From the NCBI GenBank assembly GCA_021780755.1, contig JAJXYF010000021.1:46605-110604 (forward strand): a stretch of DNA of 64,000 bases. Direction: 5' to 3'. This DNA is from Deltaproteobacteria bacterium. Its GTDB lineage: Bacteria; Desulfobacterota; Binatia; Binatales; Binataceae. The translations under genes and the position numbers were made by a program. This document shows positions 54,282 to 63,321 of this stretch, in pieces (the first letter of the stretch is position 1; each line of letters opens with the position of its first letter). The notes beneath the pieces are model-generated. The model worked only from the letters and a program-made list of their open reading frames with translations, had not been told where the DNA came from and made no database searches.

Positions 54282-55991
54282 GTGGCAACAGCGCAAAAGG
54301 ACGAGCACGGCGAGGAATGGCGTCTCGGTATCGAACTCGGCGACGACCACGAGCATGGCTTCGCCGAGGGCGTGGAAGAGCCGGCGCGCGATCTGAGCCG
54401 GGAGCGGCTGGAGCGGCCACTGCACGTCGTCACGGCGGAACATCTGGCATGGGCGGCGATCGCGGCGTATGCGGCGCTGACGCGGCTGACGGCGCTCGGC
54501 GCACGGCCGCTGGATGGCCTCGAGGCGCGTCACGCGCTCTACGAATTTGACCTGGCGAGTACCGGGACGCACCTCGCAACCGGCTTGGAACCCGGCTACG
54601 CGGGCTGGGTGCATCTGCTGACGGCGGGTTTTTTCTCGATCGGCGGCGCCAACGATTACACCGCGCGCGTAGTATTCGCGTTGAGCGGATTGCTGATCGT
54701 CGCGATGGCGTTCGAGCTGCGGCATTACGTCGGGCGGGCCGGCGCCCTCGCGCTGGGCGCCATGATCGCGCTGTCGCCGAGCCTGACCTGGTACTCACGC
54801 GCGAGTGCGACGGCGACGCCGGCAGCGGCGATGGCGTTGGTGACGATCGCGATGTTCATGGCGTTGAAGGCACGGCCGGGTGCGCGGCGCGCCGCGGCGC
54901 TGGGATTATTCGCCGGACTGATGACCGCGGCAGATCCGGTGGGCCTCGCGACGGGAGTGATATTTGTGGCCGCGCTAATCCCGCTCGGCCTGTGGGACCT
55001 GGTTACAGGCAAGCACGTGATGCTCGCGATCCGCGTATGGGTCGACCGCTACAGTTCGCAATTGGTGACGGTCATCGTGGTGGCGGCGGCGGTCTGGGCA
55101 GTGTCGCAGATGTTCGTCCCCGGGGGCTTGAACGCCGCGGCGATCGCACGGAGCGTGGCGCCGACCGGCGGTGCGGGACAGACCGGATTCGCCGCGGGGT
55201 TGATCGCGGGACTGCGCTTTTACGCGCCCATCCTCACGCTTTACGAATTCGCGATAGCGCTCGCGGCGGCGCTCGGCACGGTGGTGATTGTCACGCTGAA
55301 CGTGCGTTCGCGCTTCGCCGCGTGGGCGTTGCTCTGGATGGCCCTGAGCGTCGCGTATTTCTGCTGGTCGCCATCGCGCGAAGCGGCGTCGATAGCGATG
55401 ATCCTGACGCCGGCGGCGGTGGTCGGCGCGATCGGCATTGGCTGGCTCCATCATAGAGAGGGATGGCGGGTGCTATGGCTGCCGCTGGCGGCGGTGGCGG
55501 CGTTAACGCTGTATGTCAGCGTGGTCGGAAATTTCGTCCGCGATTCGCCCGACGCGAGCGAGGCGCCGTGGGCGCGCCACGCGAATTTGTTCCGCGGCGC
55601 GGCGGCGACTACCGAGCAGGCGCGGCTCTACTCGCGGCAGGCGGCAAACGGGATTGCGCCAGCCGCCGCGACGGTGGCGTTTGACGGCGACGTCGCGGCG
55701 CCCCTGCGCTGGTACCTGCGTGGGTTGCGGCCAATCGCCAACGCCGACGCGGCGACGGTGGTCGTGAGCAAGGCGGTCCCGCAGGTAACCGGGGGACAGG
55801 CGGCCGCGATTTATCATTTCGATTGGGCGCAGGGCTGGGTGCCGAACTTCGGAAACGCGCGGGCCGGCGACGTAATCCGGTTATTGTTCAGCGGCCAAAT
55901 CTGGGGGCCAGTGACCAGCGACGACGTATCGATCATGGTGCGGAAGCCGGCGACGAGCGCCCCGACGGTTATCCTCACGCCGGGCGAATGA
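54282..55991 (+). CDS. Agl23-like multi-pass membrane protein
   Basis: A 569-residue protein with about 12 helices and a long outer C-terminal domain. It starts at GTG 54282, with a 45-residue hydrophilic Glu/Asp/Arg-rich cytoplasmic leader. The first outer loop, GARPLDGLEARHALYEFDLA, followed by YAGWVHLLTAGFFSIGGAND, resembles the TIGR03663/Agl23 group and GT-C proteins. Role in glycan transfer is an inference. It is divergent from the ABC permease gene. Confidence 0.75.
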   Translation: MATAQKDEHGEEWRLGIELGDDHEHGFAEGVEEPARDLSRERLERPLHVVTAEHLAWAAIAAYAALTRLTALGARPLDGLEARHALYEFDLASTGTHLATGLEPGYAGWVHLLTAGFFSIGGANDYTARVVFALSGLLIVAMAFELRHYVGRAGALALGAMIALSPSLTWYSRASATATPAAAMALVTIAMFMALKARPGARRAAALGLFAGLMTAADPVGLATGVIFVAALIPLGLWDLVTGKHVMLAIRVWVDRYSSQLVTVIVVAAAVWAVSQMFVPGGLNAAAIARSVAPTGGAGQTGFAAGLIAGLRFYAPILTLYEFAIALAAALGTVVIVTLNVRSRFAAWALLWMALSVAYFCWSPSREAASIAMILTPAAVVGAIGIGWLHHREGWRVLWLPLAAVAALTLYVSVVGNFVRDSPDASEAPWARHANLFRGAAATTEQARLYSRQAANGIAPAAATVAFDGDVAAPLRWYLRGLRPIANADAATVVVSKAVPQVTGGQAAAIYHFDWAQGWVPNFGNARAGDVIRLLFSGQIWGPVTSDDVSIMVRKPATSAPTVILTPGE

Positions 55992-56107
55992 CGACTTGGC
56001 GGGCGATTTGCACGGGATTGCGTCGTTTGCGATAAAGATGCGACGCGTGCGGTGGCAAGGCCGTCAAGCCCGCCGGTCATCCGCCCACACTATCCGCAGG
56101 AGTTCAG

Positions 56108-56851
56108 ATGCAAGCGCTCGTCGAGACGATCAAAGCCTGGCAACTACATCCGGTCGTCGATCACTTCACCGTCGCCCTGGTTATCGTCAGCATCCTGGTG
56201 GACCTGTTCGGCGGCCTGATGGCCTCGCGCACGTGGCCACGGACGACCGCGCTGACCCTGATGGTGGTGGGAGCGGCGGCATCGTGGGGATCGAGCCTGA
56301 CCGGCGGATGGGAGGCCGGGCGGGTGTGGGACGACGTGAAGGGGCCGGCGCTGGACGTGCTGAAGCGGCACGCGGAACTCGGCGATTACCTACCGTGGGC
56401 GATCCTCGCGCTCGCGGTGTGGCGCCTTGGCATTCAGTTCTTCGGCTTCCTGGCGGGCTCGCGTCCGATCTACCTGATGGTCGCCGTGATCGCGGGCGGC
56501 GTGATTATCTACCAAGGGCATCTGGGCGGCGAACTGGTTTACGATTATGGCGTTGGCACCGAGCTGATGCCGACGGCGCCGCCGACCGAAACGCCGGAGG
56601 CGTCACCGGCCGCAACCCCGGCCGAGGCGTCGCCGATACCGACGGTGTTCAACCCGAGCGCGGCACCGACGCCCGAGATGCAGGCGTCGCCGGCCGCATC
56701 GGCGAGTGCGAGCGCGACGGTGACACCCAGCGCCTCCGCGACGCCGGCGGCGAGTCCGTCGGCAACCGAAGGAACGCCGGTAAATCCGCCGGACGGCGGA
56801 GCGTCGCCGGCCGCGTCACCGGCTGAGACGCCGGCGCCAAAGAATCTTTGA
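56108..56851 (+). CDS. DUF2231-like membrane protein with a low-complexity tail
   Basis: A 247-residue protein. Residues 1-150 hold about four helices starting HPVVDHFTVALVIVSILVDL, the DUF2231 pattern, with LGDYLPWAILALAVWRLGIQ and IYQGHLGGELVYDYGVGTEL. The last 95 residues are a repetitive Pro/Ala/Thr/Ser-rich segment (periods of PSPAATPA type), probably an extended linker outside the membrane. GGAG precedes ATG 56108. DUF2231 proteins sit in haem/redox or metal contexts in other genomes, but no role is shown here. Confidence 0.8.
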   Translation: MQALVETIKAWQLHPVVDHFTVALVIVSILVDLFGGLMASRTWPRTTALTLMVVGAAASWGSSLTGGWEAGRVWDDVKGPALDVLKRHAELGDYLPWAILALAVWRLGIQFFGFLAGSRPIYLMVAVIAGGVIIYQGHLGGELVYDYGVGTELMPTAPPTETPEASPAATPAEASPIPTVFNPSAAPTPEMQASPAASASASATVTPSASATPAASPSATEGTPVNPPDGGASPAASPAETPAPKNL

Positions 56852-56860
56852 TAGCCCGCG

Positions 56861-58084
56861 TTAGTCGCCGAAGGACAGGTACAGTGGTTTGCTGGTCGCG
56901 CTTTCGGTAAGCACCGGAACGCCGGTGCCGAGCGCGCCGGTCGTGGCGTCGATCGAGAACCGCGAGACGGTGCCTTTGCCCTGGTTGGCGACGTAGAGAA
57001 AGCTGCCAGTGGGATCGACGATCAAGCCGGTCGGCAGACCAAGCGAAGGGTCAGAAAATGGCACTGGGGGTCCCAAGGTGCCGTCGCCATAGACAAAAAA
57101 CATCGTGATCGAGGGCGGCACCGCGAGCTGATTGGCGACGAAGATAAACTTGCTGCCGAGCGGGGTGGTCGCGATCGCGACACCGCCCTCGCCGGTGATC
57201 GAGGGCGTGTACAACGCGACCAGGGTCAGCACGCCCGTACCCACCGTCAGAAAGTAAACCAGGCCAGAATTCTGATCGGTGGCGTAAACGAAGGTGCCCA
57301 GCGGGTCCATAATTACCGGTCCGGGCATCGCGCCCGTGCCAAGCGACGTGGCGGTGCCGGCCGAAAGCGTGCCGGTCACGCCGATCGGGAAGCTCACGAT
57401 GGTGCCCTTGGCGCTGTCGGTGACGTAAAGCCAGGAGTTGCTGGCGACCGCGGCGGCTGGAGTTTTCAGGAGCACCGAGGAGAAGGCGGAGCCGTTGGCG
57501 GTGAGCGCGCCGGTGGTGGCGTCAACGGTGTATGGGGAAATTGTGCCGTCGCCAGAATTGGCTACGTAGGCAAACTGGGCGTTGGGCGTGACCGCTATCC
57601 ATTGGGGCGAACTGCCGGCCGCGACGGGGCTGCCGCCAATCGCCGTGAGTGCGCCGGTGGTCGAGTTGATTTTGAACTCGCGCACGTTGCCGTCGGCGGA
57701 ATTCGTGACGTAGAGAAATTTTGCCGACGGGCCGTTAGCAATTCCCATCGGACCGTTTACCGATCCAGCGGCGACCGCACTCTTGAATGTCAGCGCGCCG
57801 GTCGTGACATTGCGCGCGAATTCCGCGACCTTGCCGTCGCCGAAATTCGAGCTATACAGAAAATTGCCGGAGGTGGGCGAAACCGTGATGGTCGCGGTGG
57901 GCGACGAGGAACTGCTGGCGCTCGAGTAGATCGAGCGGCCGCAGGCGCCGGCGAGCGCGCACCATAGCGTCAGTGCCGCCAGCGTCGGCAAACTTCGCAG
58001 GGCGGAGGTCAGCCATCCAGGTGTGCCATCCGCCACATCCCGATTGAATCGCGAATCCCTCGGACGATTTTCACCATCAGCCAT
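56861..58084 (-). CDS. secreted beta-propeller protein (lactonase-like, YncE-like)
   Basis: A 407-residue exported protein with a hydrophobic signal around residues 30-50 (ALTLWCALAGACGR), possibly a lipoprotein with Cys at its end, though the preceding AGA is not a standard lipobox. The rest has about seven blade repeats of the form GxFLYxxN..D..V..F..N..TGALT, for example FLYVTNSADGNVREFKINST and FAYVANSGDGTISPYTVDAT, and finally FLYVANQGKGTVSRFSIDA. This is the 7-bladed propeller of lactonases and YncE-like proteins; catalytic residues cannot be confirmed, so it may be only a binding protein. Confidence 0.85.
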   Translation of the reverse strand: MADGENRPRDSRFNRDVADGTPGWLTSALRSLPTLAALTLWCALAGACGRSIYSSASSSSSPTATITVSPTSGNFLYSSNFGDGKVAEFARNVTTGALTFKSAVAAGSVNGPMGIANGPSAKFLYVTNSADGNVREFKINSTTGALTAIGGSPVAAGSSPQWIAVTPNAQFAYVANSGDGTISPYTVDATTGALTANGSAFSSVLLKTPAAAVASNSWLYVTDSAKGTIVSFPIGVTGTLSAGTATSLGTGAMPGPVIMDPLGTFVYATDQNSGLVYFLTVGTGVLTLVALYTPSITGEGGVAIATTPLGSKFIFVANQLAVPPSITMFFVYGDGTLGPPVPFSDPSLGLPTGLIVDPTGSFLYVANQGKGTVSRFSIDATTGALGTGVPVLTESATSKPLYLSFGD

Positions 58085-58232
58085 CGCGCGACCCAGTTTA
58101 CATTATCGCCAGCGCAGTGGAATGCGCGCATACGCTTGACAACTCGCGCCGCGGCGTGGCGTGTTGGCCGCTGGAATCCGCGCACATTTCGCCGGGTAAA
58201 TTTCCGACGCAAAAATTGAGGGAGAGCAAGTC

Positions 58233-59204
58233 ATGGCAAAGATCGACTTCAATAAAATTCCCAAGTTTTCTCAACTACCAATCAAGCCCGGCGCTCCGGC
58301 CGATTCCAACTGGGGCGTCTTCGGCGACGACGACGAAGTCGGATGCGTCAACTTTCTGACGCCCGAAGGAATCGTCGAGGCGGCCAAGCTGGTGCGCAAC
58401 GGCAAGGTCTTTCGGCTCGATACGCCGATCAATTACGCGCAGCCGCCGCTGTTCAATCGCGAACCGGTCCACCACACCAAAAAGAGCTTCGAGAGTTACG
58501 GCCTGCTCGGCTTCGACGACGTGCTCGATTCCTACAACACGCAGGAAGGGAGCCAATGGGACGGCCTCGGCCATGTCGGCAACCTGCGCGCGCAGGCGTA
58601 TTACAACGGCGTCAAAAACAATGAGATCCAGGGCTCGAACAAGCTCGGCATTCACAACTGGGCAGACCGCTTCGTCGGGCGCGGCGTGCTGATCGACGCG
58701 TTTCGCTATCGCGCGGACAAGGGGCGTCCGGTCAATCCGCTGAGCGACGAGAAGTACAGTCTCAACGACCTGCAAGACGCACTCAAAGAGCAGAAGACGG
58801 AACTCAAGCCGGGCTCGATCCTGCTGGTGCGGACCGGCTGGATGCACGCATACCTGGCGTCCACGGCGGCGGCGAAAACCGCGATGGCGCCGATGGACAA
58901 GCTGAAGGCCTGCGGAATCGATGACAGCCGCGAGATGGTGGCGTGGATGTGGGACCATCGCGTCGCGGCGATCGGCACCGATTGCCCGGCGGTCGAGCCA
59001 TGGCCGTGGGATTTCAAGGATGACGGCGCGCTGCATTACCGGACGCTGTCGCTGCTCGGACTGCCGCTGGGCGAGCAGTTCGTGCTGGACAAGCTGGCCG
59101 ATGATTGCGCCGCCGACGGGCGCTGGGAGTTCATGATGGTGTCGGTGCCGCTGCATCTGCGCGGCGGGATCGCGTCGCCGCCGAATGCCGTAGCGATCAA
59201 GTAG
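58233..59204 (+). CDS. cyclase family protein (kynurenine-formamidase-like fold)
   Basis: A 323-residue soluble hydrolase of the PF04199 cyclase group, related to KynB and isatin hydrolases. The metal-binding region shows SQWDGLGHVGN (the HxGTHxDxPxH equivalent in this branch) and later VRTGWMHAY and DCPAVEPWPWDF. The substrate is unknown. Start ATG 58233 follows a GAGAGCAAG stretch. Its TAG stop lies inside a perfect 19-bp hairpin, which probably ends transcription. Confidence 0.85.
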   Translation: MAKIDFNKIPKFSQLPIKPGAPADSNWGVFGDDDEVGCVNFLTPEGIVEAAKLVRNGKVFRLDTPINYAQPPLFNREPVHHTKKSFESYGLLGFDDVLDSYNTQEGSQWDGLGHVGNLRAQAYYNGVKNNEIQGSNKLGIHNWADRFVGRGVLIDAFRYRADKGRPVNPLSDEKYSLNDLQDALKEQKTELKPGSILLVRTGWMHAYLASTAAAKTAMAPMDKLKACGIDDSREMVAWMWDHRVAAIGTDCPAVEPWPWDFKDDGALHYRTLSLLGLPLGEQFVLDKLADDCAADGRWEFMMVSVPLHLRGGIASPPNAVAIK

Positions 59205-59230
59205 CGCAGCGGCGCTACTTGATCGCTACG
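59189..59230 (+). terminator. 19-bp perfect hairpin over the cyclase stop codon
   Basis: CGTAGCGATCAAGTAGCGC (59189-59207), loop AGCG, and the exact reverse complement (59212-59230). The cyclase stop TAG lies at 59202-59204 within the left arm. No U-run follows, so it is probably a mRNA-end hairpin or a weak terminator. Confidence 0.6.
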
Positions 59231-59244
59231 GGCCGCACGAGTGG

Positions 59245-59295
59245 AAATGAAAGGGAGCGGACGGCGCGTGACGCGCTGCCCGCTCCCTTTCATTT
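59245..59295. terminator. bidirectional terminator between convergent genes
   Basis: A 16-bp stem, AAATGAAAGGGAGCGG (59245-59260) with its complement (59280-59295), is followed by T on the plus strand (ATTTT) and preceded by A (AAATG) on the other, typical of intrinsic terminators used in both directions. The right arm includes the pcp stop codon. Confidence 0.7.
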
Positions 59296-59904
59296 TGCGC
59301 GGGCGATCACGCCCAGCGCAATCTCGACCCCGGCGGTCATCAGATCGACCGCCATGCTGGCGGTCGAGCGATGACGCGCCGCCTGCGCCGGCGTATAGGG
59401 CAAGTGGATGAAGCCGGCCGGGACGCGCGGGCGCGCCCGCAGCGTGTGCAGCATCGCGTACATGACGGTGTTGCAGACGTAAACGCCCGCGCTGAGCGAG
59501 AGCGACGCGGGAATCCCTCCGCGCGCGATCGCGCGCAGCATCGGCGCGATCGGCAGCCGCACAAAGTAGGCGTCGGGCCCGCCGGCGACGACCGGCTTGG
59601 CGTTCGCCCCGCCGTCGGATTCATGGCTCGCGCGTTCGTCGGCCAGATTGACCGCGACCTTTTCGATCGAAAGCGCTGGCCGTCCGCCGGCCTGGCCGAG
59701 CCCGAGCACCGCCGCCGGGTTGGTGCGCGCAATTGCGTCGGTAACCATCTTCGACGCGCGCCGGCAATTGACCGGCAACTCCAGCGTATGAATCGTCGCG
59801 CCGCCAATCTCCTTGCCGTCGAGCCACGAGGCGACCTCCCACGACGGGTTGGTGCGTTCGCCGCCGAAGGGCTCGAAACCGGTGAGCAGAATTACGCGAT
59901 CCAT
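59290..59904 (-). CDS. pcp: pyroglutamyl-peptidase I
   Basis: A 204-residue cysteine peptidase that removes N-terminal pyroglutamate. The Glu-Cys-His triad is seen in SIEKVAVN (Glu), GVYVCNTVMYAML (nucleophile Cys) and GFIHLPYTP (His). The N-terminus LLTGFEPFGGERTNPSWE is the family's substrate loop. Length is normal. Its ATG overlaps the TGA of the sulfurtransferase gene (59902-59906). Confidence 0.92.
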   Translation of the reverse strand: MDRVILLTGFEPFGGERTNPSWEVASWLDGKEIGGATIHTLELPVNCRRASKMVTDAIARTNPAAVLGLGQAGGRPALSIEKVAVNLADERASHESDGGANAKPVVAGGPDAYFVRLPIAPMLRAIARGGIPASLSLSAGVYVCNTVMYAMLHTLRARPRVPAGFIHLPYTPAQAARHRSTASMAVDLMTAGVEIALGVIARAK

Positions 59905-60752
59905 CAGTTGGAACCTCCTTCAGGCTGGTCCTTGCGCCGCGGATGTTCCATCGGCAGTTCGTCGCGATTGCCCCATTCGCCCCACGAGCCGAGGTAGTTG
60001 CGCACGCGCGGGTAGCCGGCGATGCGTAGCGCGACATAGGCGTTGGCCGAGCGGTAGCCACCCTGGCAATACGGGATGATCTCGCATTGCGGATCGAGGC
60101 CAAGGTACTCGAATTCCTCACGCAATCGCGCGGACGGCTTGAAGCGTCCGTCGGCGGCGAGGTGGTGGGTCCAGTCGCGATGGATCGACCCGGGGACCGC
60201 GCCCGCATGTTTGGCACGGACGCGCTCGCCGAAATATTCCTCGTCGGAACGCACGTCGAAGATTTGCACGCCGGGGCGCCCCAGCCGCTCGACGATATAG
60301 CCGCGCGACGCGAGCAGGTCCTCGCGCGCGACACCCTTGAAGTTGCTCTGCGCGTACGGGTTTGCGGTCGTGACGAGATTCGTGGAACCCGCGCACTTAA
60401 GCCCGCCGTCAAGGATGCGCCACCCCGGATGACCCATGTAATCGAGCGCCCATGCCGCGCGCGTCGCCCGCATGCCGGAATCGTTCTCATAGAAGACGAC
60501 GGTCGCGCCGGCGCTCACTCCAAGCGCCGAGAAGATCCATTCGAGCTGGCCGCGAAATTCGCGCAGCGGGGCGTCGGCGGTGTCGCTATGATGGAACGGG
60601 AACGGATCGAAATGGCGCGCGCCCTCCAGATGACCAGCCCAGTAGTCGGTCGCCGCGCGTGTATCGACCAGGATCAGTTCGGGGTCGCCCCGATGGTCCG
60701 CAAGCCACCGCGCGTCCACGAGGAAATTTGCCGCATTTTGGTCCGAAGCCAT
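59904..60752 (-). CDS. two-domain sulfurtransferase (rhodanese)
   Basis: A 282-residue protein with two rhodanese domains. The first, about 10-130 (ILVDTRAATDYWAGHLEGA), lacks a catalytic Cys, as is usual. The second, about 150-275, has FDVRSDEEYFG and the active loop IIPYCQGGYRSANAY with the sulfur-carrying Cys. It belongs to the thiosulfate/3-mercaptopyruvate sulfurtransferase group; the donor is not clear from the loop alone. GGAGG precedes ATG 60752. It is translationally coupled to pcp. Confidence 0.92.
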   Translation of the reverse strand: MASDQNAANFLVDARWLADHRGDPELILVDTRAATDYWAGHLEGARHFDPFPFHHSDTADAPLREFRGQLEWIFSALGVSAGATVVFYENDSGMRATRAAWALDYMGHPGWRILDGGLKCAGSTNLVTTANPYAQSNFKGVAREDLLASRGYIVERLGRPGVQIFDVRSDEEYFGERVRAKHAGAVPGSIHRDWTHHLAADGRFKPSARLREEFEYLGLDPQCEIIPYCQGGYRSANAYVALRIAGYPRVRNYLGSWGEWGNRDELPMEHPRRKDQPEGGSN

Positions 60753-60794
60753 CTCGCCTCCGTCGGTTCGGCAATACGCGCGAATATCGCTTCG

Positions 60795-61943
60795 TCATCT
60801 CATCGTAGCGCTGCCGACCGCTTCGCTAATAGAGCGAAATCCATCGCGTGCGAGCAAGCGCACCAGCCCTCGCTTGATTTCGCGCGCGAGGCCCGGACCG
60901 CGATAGATCATCCCGGTGTAGAATTCGACCAGGCTCGCGCCGGCGCGGATATGACCGTAGGCGTCCTCGGCGCTGGCGATGCCACCGACGCCGATAATCG
61001 GCAGGCGGCCGTCGGTCTCGCGGTAAACCTGCGCGATTATTTCGCGCGATCGCGCGAGCAGCGGCGCGCCGCTAAGACCGCCCTCGAAGGTCACGCTGAC
61101 GCCGGCCTCCTCGCGCTTGAGGGTGGTGTTGGTGGCGACGATTCCAATGCCGCCATCACCGCCGGCTCGGCCTTCGGGGCCGGCTGGGCCTTCGGACGCG
61201 AGGTCGAGCGCCGCCGCACATACGGCGCTGAGTTGAGCCGCTTCGAGATCGGGTGCGATTTTCACCAGGATCGGCGGGCGGCGCTGGTCCGCGGGAAACG
61301 CGGCGCGCACCGCCTCGACAATCGCGCGCATCCGCCCGGGCGCCTGCCAATCGCGTAGCCCCGGAGTGTTCGGCGAGGAGAGATTCACCACGATAAAATC
61401 GGCGTACGGCGCCAACCGGCGCGTGAGAACGGCGTAATCCTCGGCCACGCGATCGGGCGGCGTGTCCTTGTTGGGGCCGAAGTTTAGCGCGACGCGGAGC
61501 GCGCGATTGGCGTCGATGGCGGGCTGTCGAAGCGGGCCGTAGCGTGCTCGCTGCAGGCGCGCGGCGGCAGCCTCCATCCCTTCGCCGGGAAAGCCCAGCC
61601 GGTTGATCAATGCGTTACTCGCGGGGAGCCGCCACATCCGCGGCGGCGCGTTACCCGGCTGCGGACGCGGCGTGACCGTGCCGAGTTCCGCAAAAGCGAA
61701 GCCGAGCGCGTTCCATCCCGCGAGCGCGCGCGCGTCCTTGTCCACGCCCGCCGCCAGCCCGACCGGATTGGCGAAAGCAAGGCCGAAGACGGTAGTGGCA
61801 AGTTGCGGGGGGTCGTTGGCCGGCCGTAACGGCGGCATCAGGCTCAACGCCGCGATCGTCAAGCGATGCGCGGTCTCGGGGTCGAGCCGAAACAGCACGG
61901 GGCGCAGCAGGCGCGTATAGATGTTGTGACGGTCGGACGGCAT
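60795..61943 (-). CDS. pyrD: dihydroorotate dehydrogenase, class 2 (quinone)
   Basis: A 382-residue membrane-associated flavoenzyme of pyrimidine synthesis that passes electrons to quinone. The N-terminal helix PSDRHNIYTRLLRPVLFRLDP is the membrane part that identifies class 2. Then FANPVGLAAGVDKDARAL, NRLGFPGEGM, VNLSSPNTPGLR with the catalytic Ser, VATNTT, GGLSGAPLLARS and GVGGIASAEDAYGHIRAGAS bind FMN and substrate. ATG 61943 is used; the frame extends upstream to 61982 but with an unlike basic leader. An insertion of about 12 Gly/Pro residues (EGPAGPEGRAGGDGG) lies near residue 260. It is divergent from thyX. Confidence 0.93.
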   Translation of the reverse strand: MPSDRHNIYTRLLRPVLFRLDPETAHRLTIAALSLMPPLRPANDPPQLATTVFGLAFANPVGLAAGVDKDARALAGWNALGFAFAELGTVTPRPQPGNAPPRMWRLPASNALINRLGFPGEGMEAAAARLQRARYGPLRQPAIDANRALRVALNFGPNKDTPPDRVAEDYAVLTRRLAPYADFIVVNLSSPNTPGLRDWQAPGRMRAIVEAVRAAFPADQRRPPILVKIAPDLEAAQLSAVCAAALDLASEGPAGPEGRAGGDGGIGIVATNTTLKREEAGVSVTFEGGLSGAPLLARSREIIAQVYRETDGRLPIIGVGGIASAEDAYGHIRAGASLVEFYTGMIYRGPGLAREIKRGLVRLLARDGFRSISEAVGSATMR

Positions 61944-62124
61944 CGCGAGCCAAATCTTGCGACGCGCACGCCGCCGGTGCAATCACCGGTGGCTCTTTCG
62001 CCTGTGGATACGGTGGATACCCCTGCACGAACGTTATTGGTCAAGACGGCGCTACGGGATAGAAGTTAGGCTCGACGTGGAAATGCTATCATCTAGCGGT
62101 GGATGGGCAGGGGCCAGTAACGCG

Positions 62125-62952
62125 ATGAACAACCAGGCGAAAATGCAGGTAAAGCTGATCGATTACGCGAGCGCGCCCCTGGAAAAACTCTACGCCGCGT
62201 TCCGTACCTGCTATTCCGCCGACACCCCAATCGAGATCTGGGAAAAGATCGAAGCCGAAAAGATCAGCCACCAAAAGATTCGCGAGTTCATCGGCGAGCG
62301 GCTCAAGACCGGCCACGCGTCGCCGCTGGAGCAGGTGGTCTTCTGGTTCGGAATTTCGGGCGTTTCGCGATCGCTGTCGCATCAGTTCGTGCGCCATCGC
62401 ATCGGCATCAGCTTCGAGCAGCAGAGCCAGCGCTACGTCAAATTCAAGCAGGACAAGCTCGCCTTCGTGCTGCCGGAATCATGGTCGCGGGCGGGCCTGG
62501 ACGACGAGTTCTCGCAACTGCTCGAACATACGTCGGCGCTCTATGCGCGAGCTTTGAAGGCCGGGATTCCGGCGGAGGACGCCCGCTTTATTCTGCCCAA
62601 CGCGGCGCCGACCAACTTTCACGTGATGGTCAATTTCGCCGAGATGCTGCACATCTGCGACTTGCGCCTGTGCGTCCGCGCGCAATGGGAAATTCGCCGG
62701 ATGGTCGCGCTGATGCGATCGGAGATCAAGAAAATCCTGCCCGAAATCGCGGTCTTCCTGCAGCCGAAATGCGGCGAGAACCGCATGGGCTATTGCGACG
62801 AATCGCTCAGCGAATGGGAGAAATGCCCGCTCGGCAAGGTGCGTCCGCACAAATCGTCGCTGTTCGAGATGTATGAGCTTCACGGCAAACGCAAATCGCG
62901 CGCGCTCAGCGACGACGAATTTCGCGCCGTCGAAGAGAAGGAACAGCTCTGA
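62125..62952 (+). CDS. thyX: flavin-dependent thymidylate synthase
   Basis: A 275-residue FAD enzyme making dTMP. The ThyX signature RHRIGISFEQQSQRYVKF is complete. SPLEQVVFWFGISGVSR and, near the C-terminus, MVNFAEMLHICDLRLC and AQWEIRRMVALMR are also family features. A C-terminal cysteine-bearing part (FLQPKCGENRMGYC) extends beyond the minimal domain. ATG 62125 is the likely start; an ATG at 62143 and an earlier frame extension to 61957 are less probable. It is divergent from pyrD with a 181-base gap, so both pyrimidine genes may share regulation. Confidence 0.95.
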   Translation: MNNQAKMQVKLIDYASAPLEKLYAAFRTCYSADTPIEIWEKIEAEKISHQKIREFIGERLKTGHASPLEQVVFWFGISGVSRSLSHQFVRHRIGISFEQQSQRYVKFKQDKLAFVLPESWSRAGLDDEFSQLLEHTSALYARALKAGIPAEDARFILPNAAPTNFHVMVNFAEMLHICDLRLCVRAQWEIRRMVALMRSEIKKILPEIAVFLQPKCGENRMGYCDESLSEWEKCPLGKVRPHKSSLFEMYELHGKRKSRALSDDEFRAVEEKEQL

Positions 62953-63071
62953 TTGGCGCGTGACTGCCGCGCCCGCTTCTCGGCGGTCGGTAAGCCGCCC
63001 GCTTGCGTTGGATTGCCGGGTGTGAGATTCCGATAATCAGCAAGACGACGGTGGGAATTATAGAATCAACA

Positions 63072-63296
63072 GTGCCGGGCGCGGGCGCCACGCGGGTAAT
63101 CGATCCGTGCGCCCAATGCGGCGTCGAAGAGGGCGTCTGGAGCGTCGCGTGGCCGGACCTGCCGGAGGACGAATTGTTCCTGCTCTGCGGACGCTGCATG
63201 TGGCGCCGCTTTCACACGGTTCCGCGGGGCCCGGTGCGTCGCGCGTTGGTGCGCAAGGTCTTCGCCCGCCGCGTCTTCGGCAAGTCCGCCGCCTGA
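63072..63296 (+). CDS. small zinc-ribbon-like protein
   Basis: About 74 residues when started from GTG 63072; other starts at 63003 (TTG) or 63051 (GTG) are in frame and cannot be excluded. CAQC and CGRC pairs 27 residues apart suggest a zinc ribbon, and the tail is basic (RRALVRKVFARRVFG). Function unknown. It lies between thyX and the uracil-DNA glycosylase gene on the same strand. Confidence 0.55.
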   Translation: MPGAGATRVIDPCAQCGVEEGVWSVAWPDLPEDELFLLCGRCMWRRFHTVPRGPVRRALVRKVFARRVFGKSAA

Positions 63297-63321
63297 AGCG
63301 CCCGCAATAACGGGCGCGCCA

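Noticed and set aside
55996..56826. 276-codon plus-strand frame overlapping the DUF2231 gene
   Set aside because: Arg/Gly-rich shadow frame; the DUF2231 reading has helices and a ribosome site.
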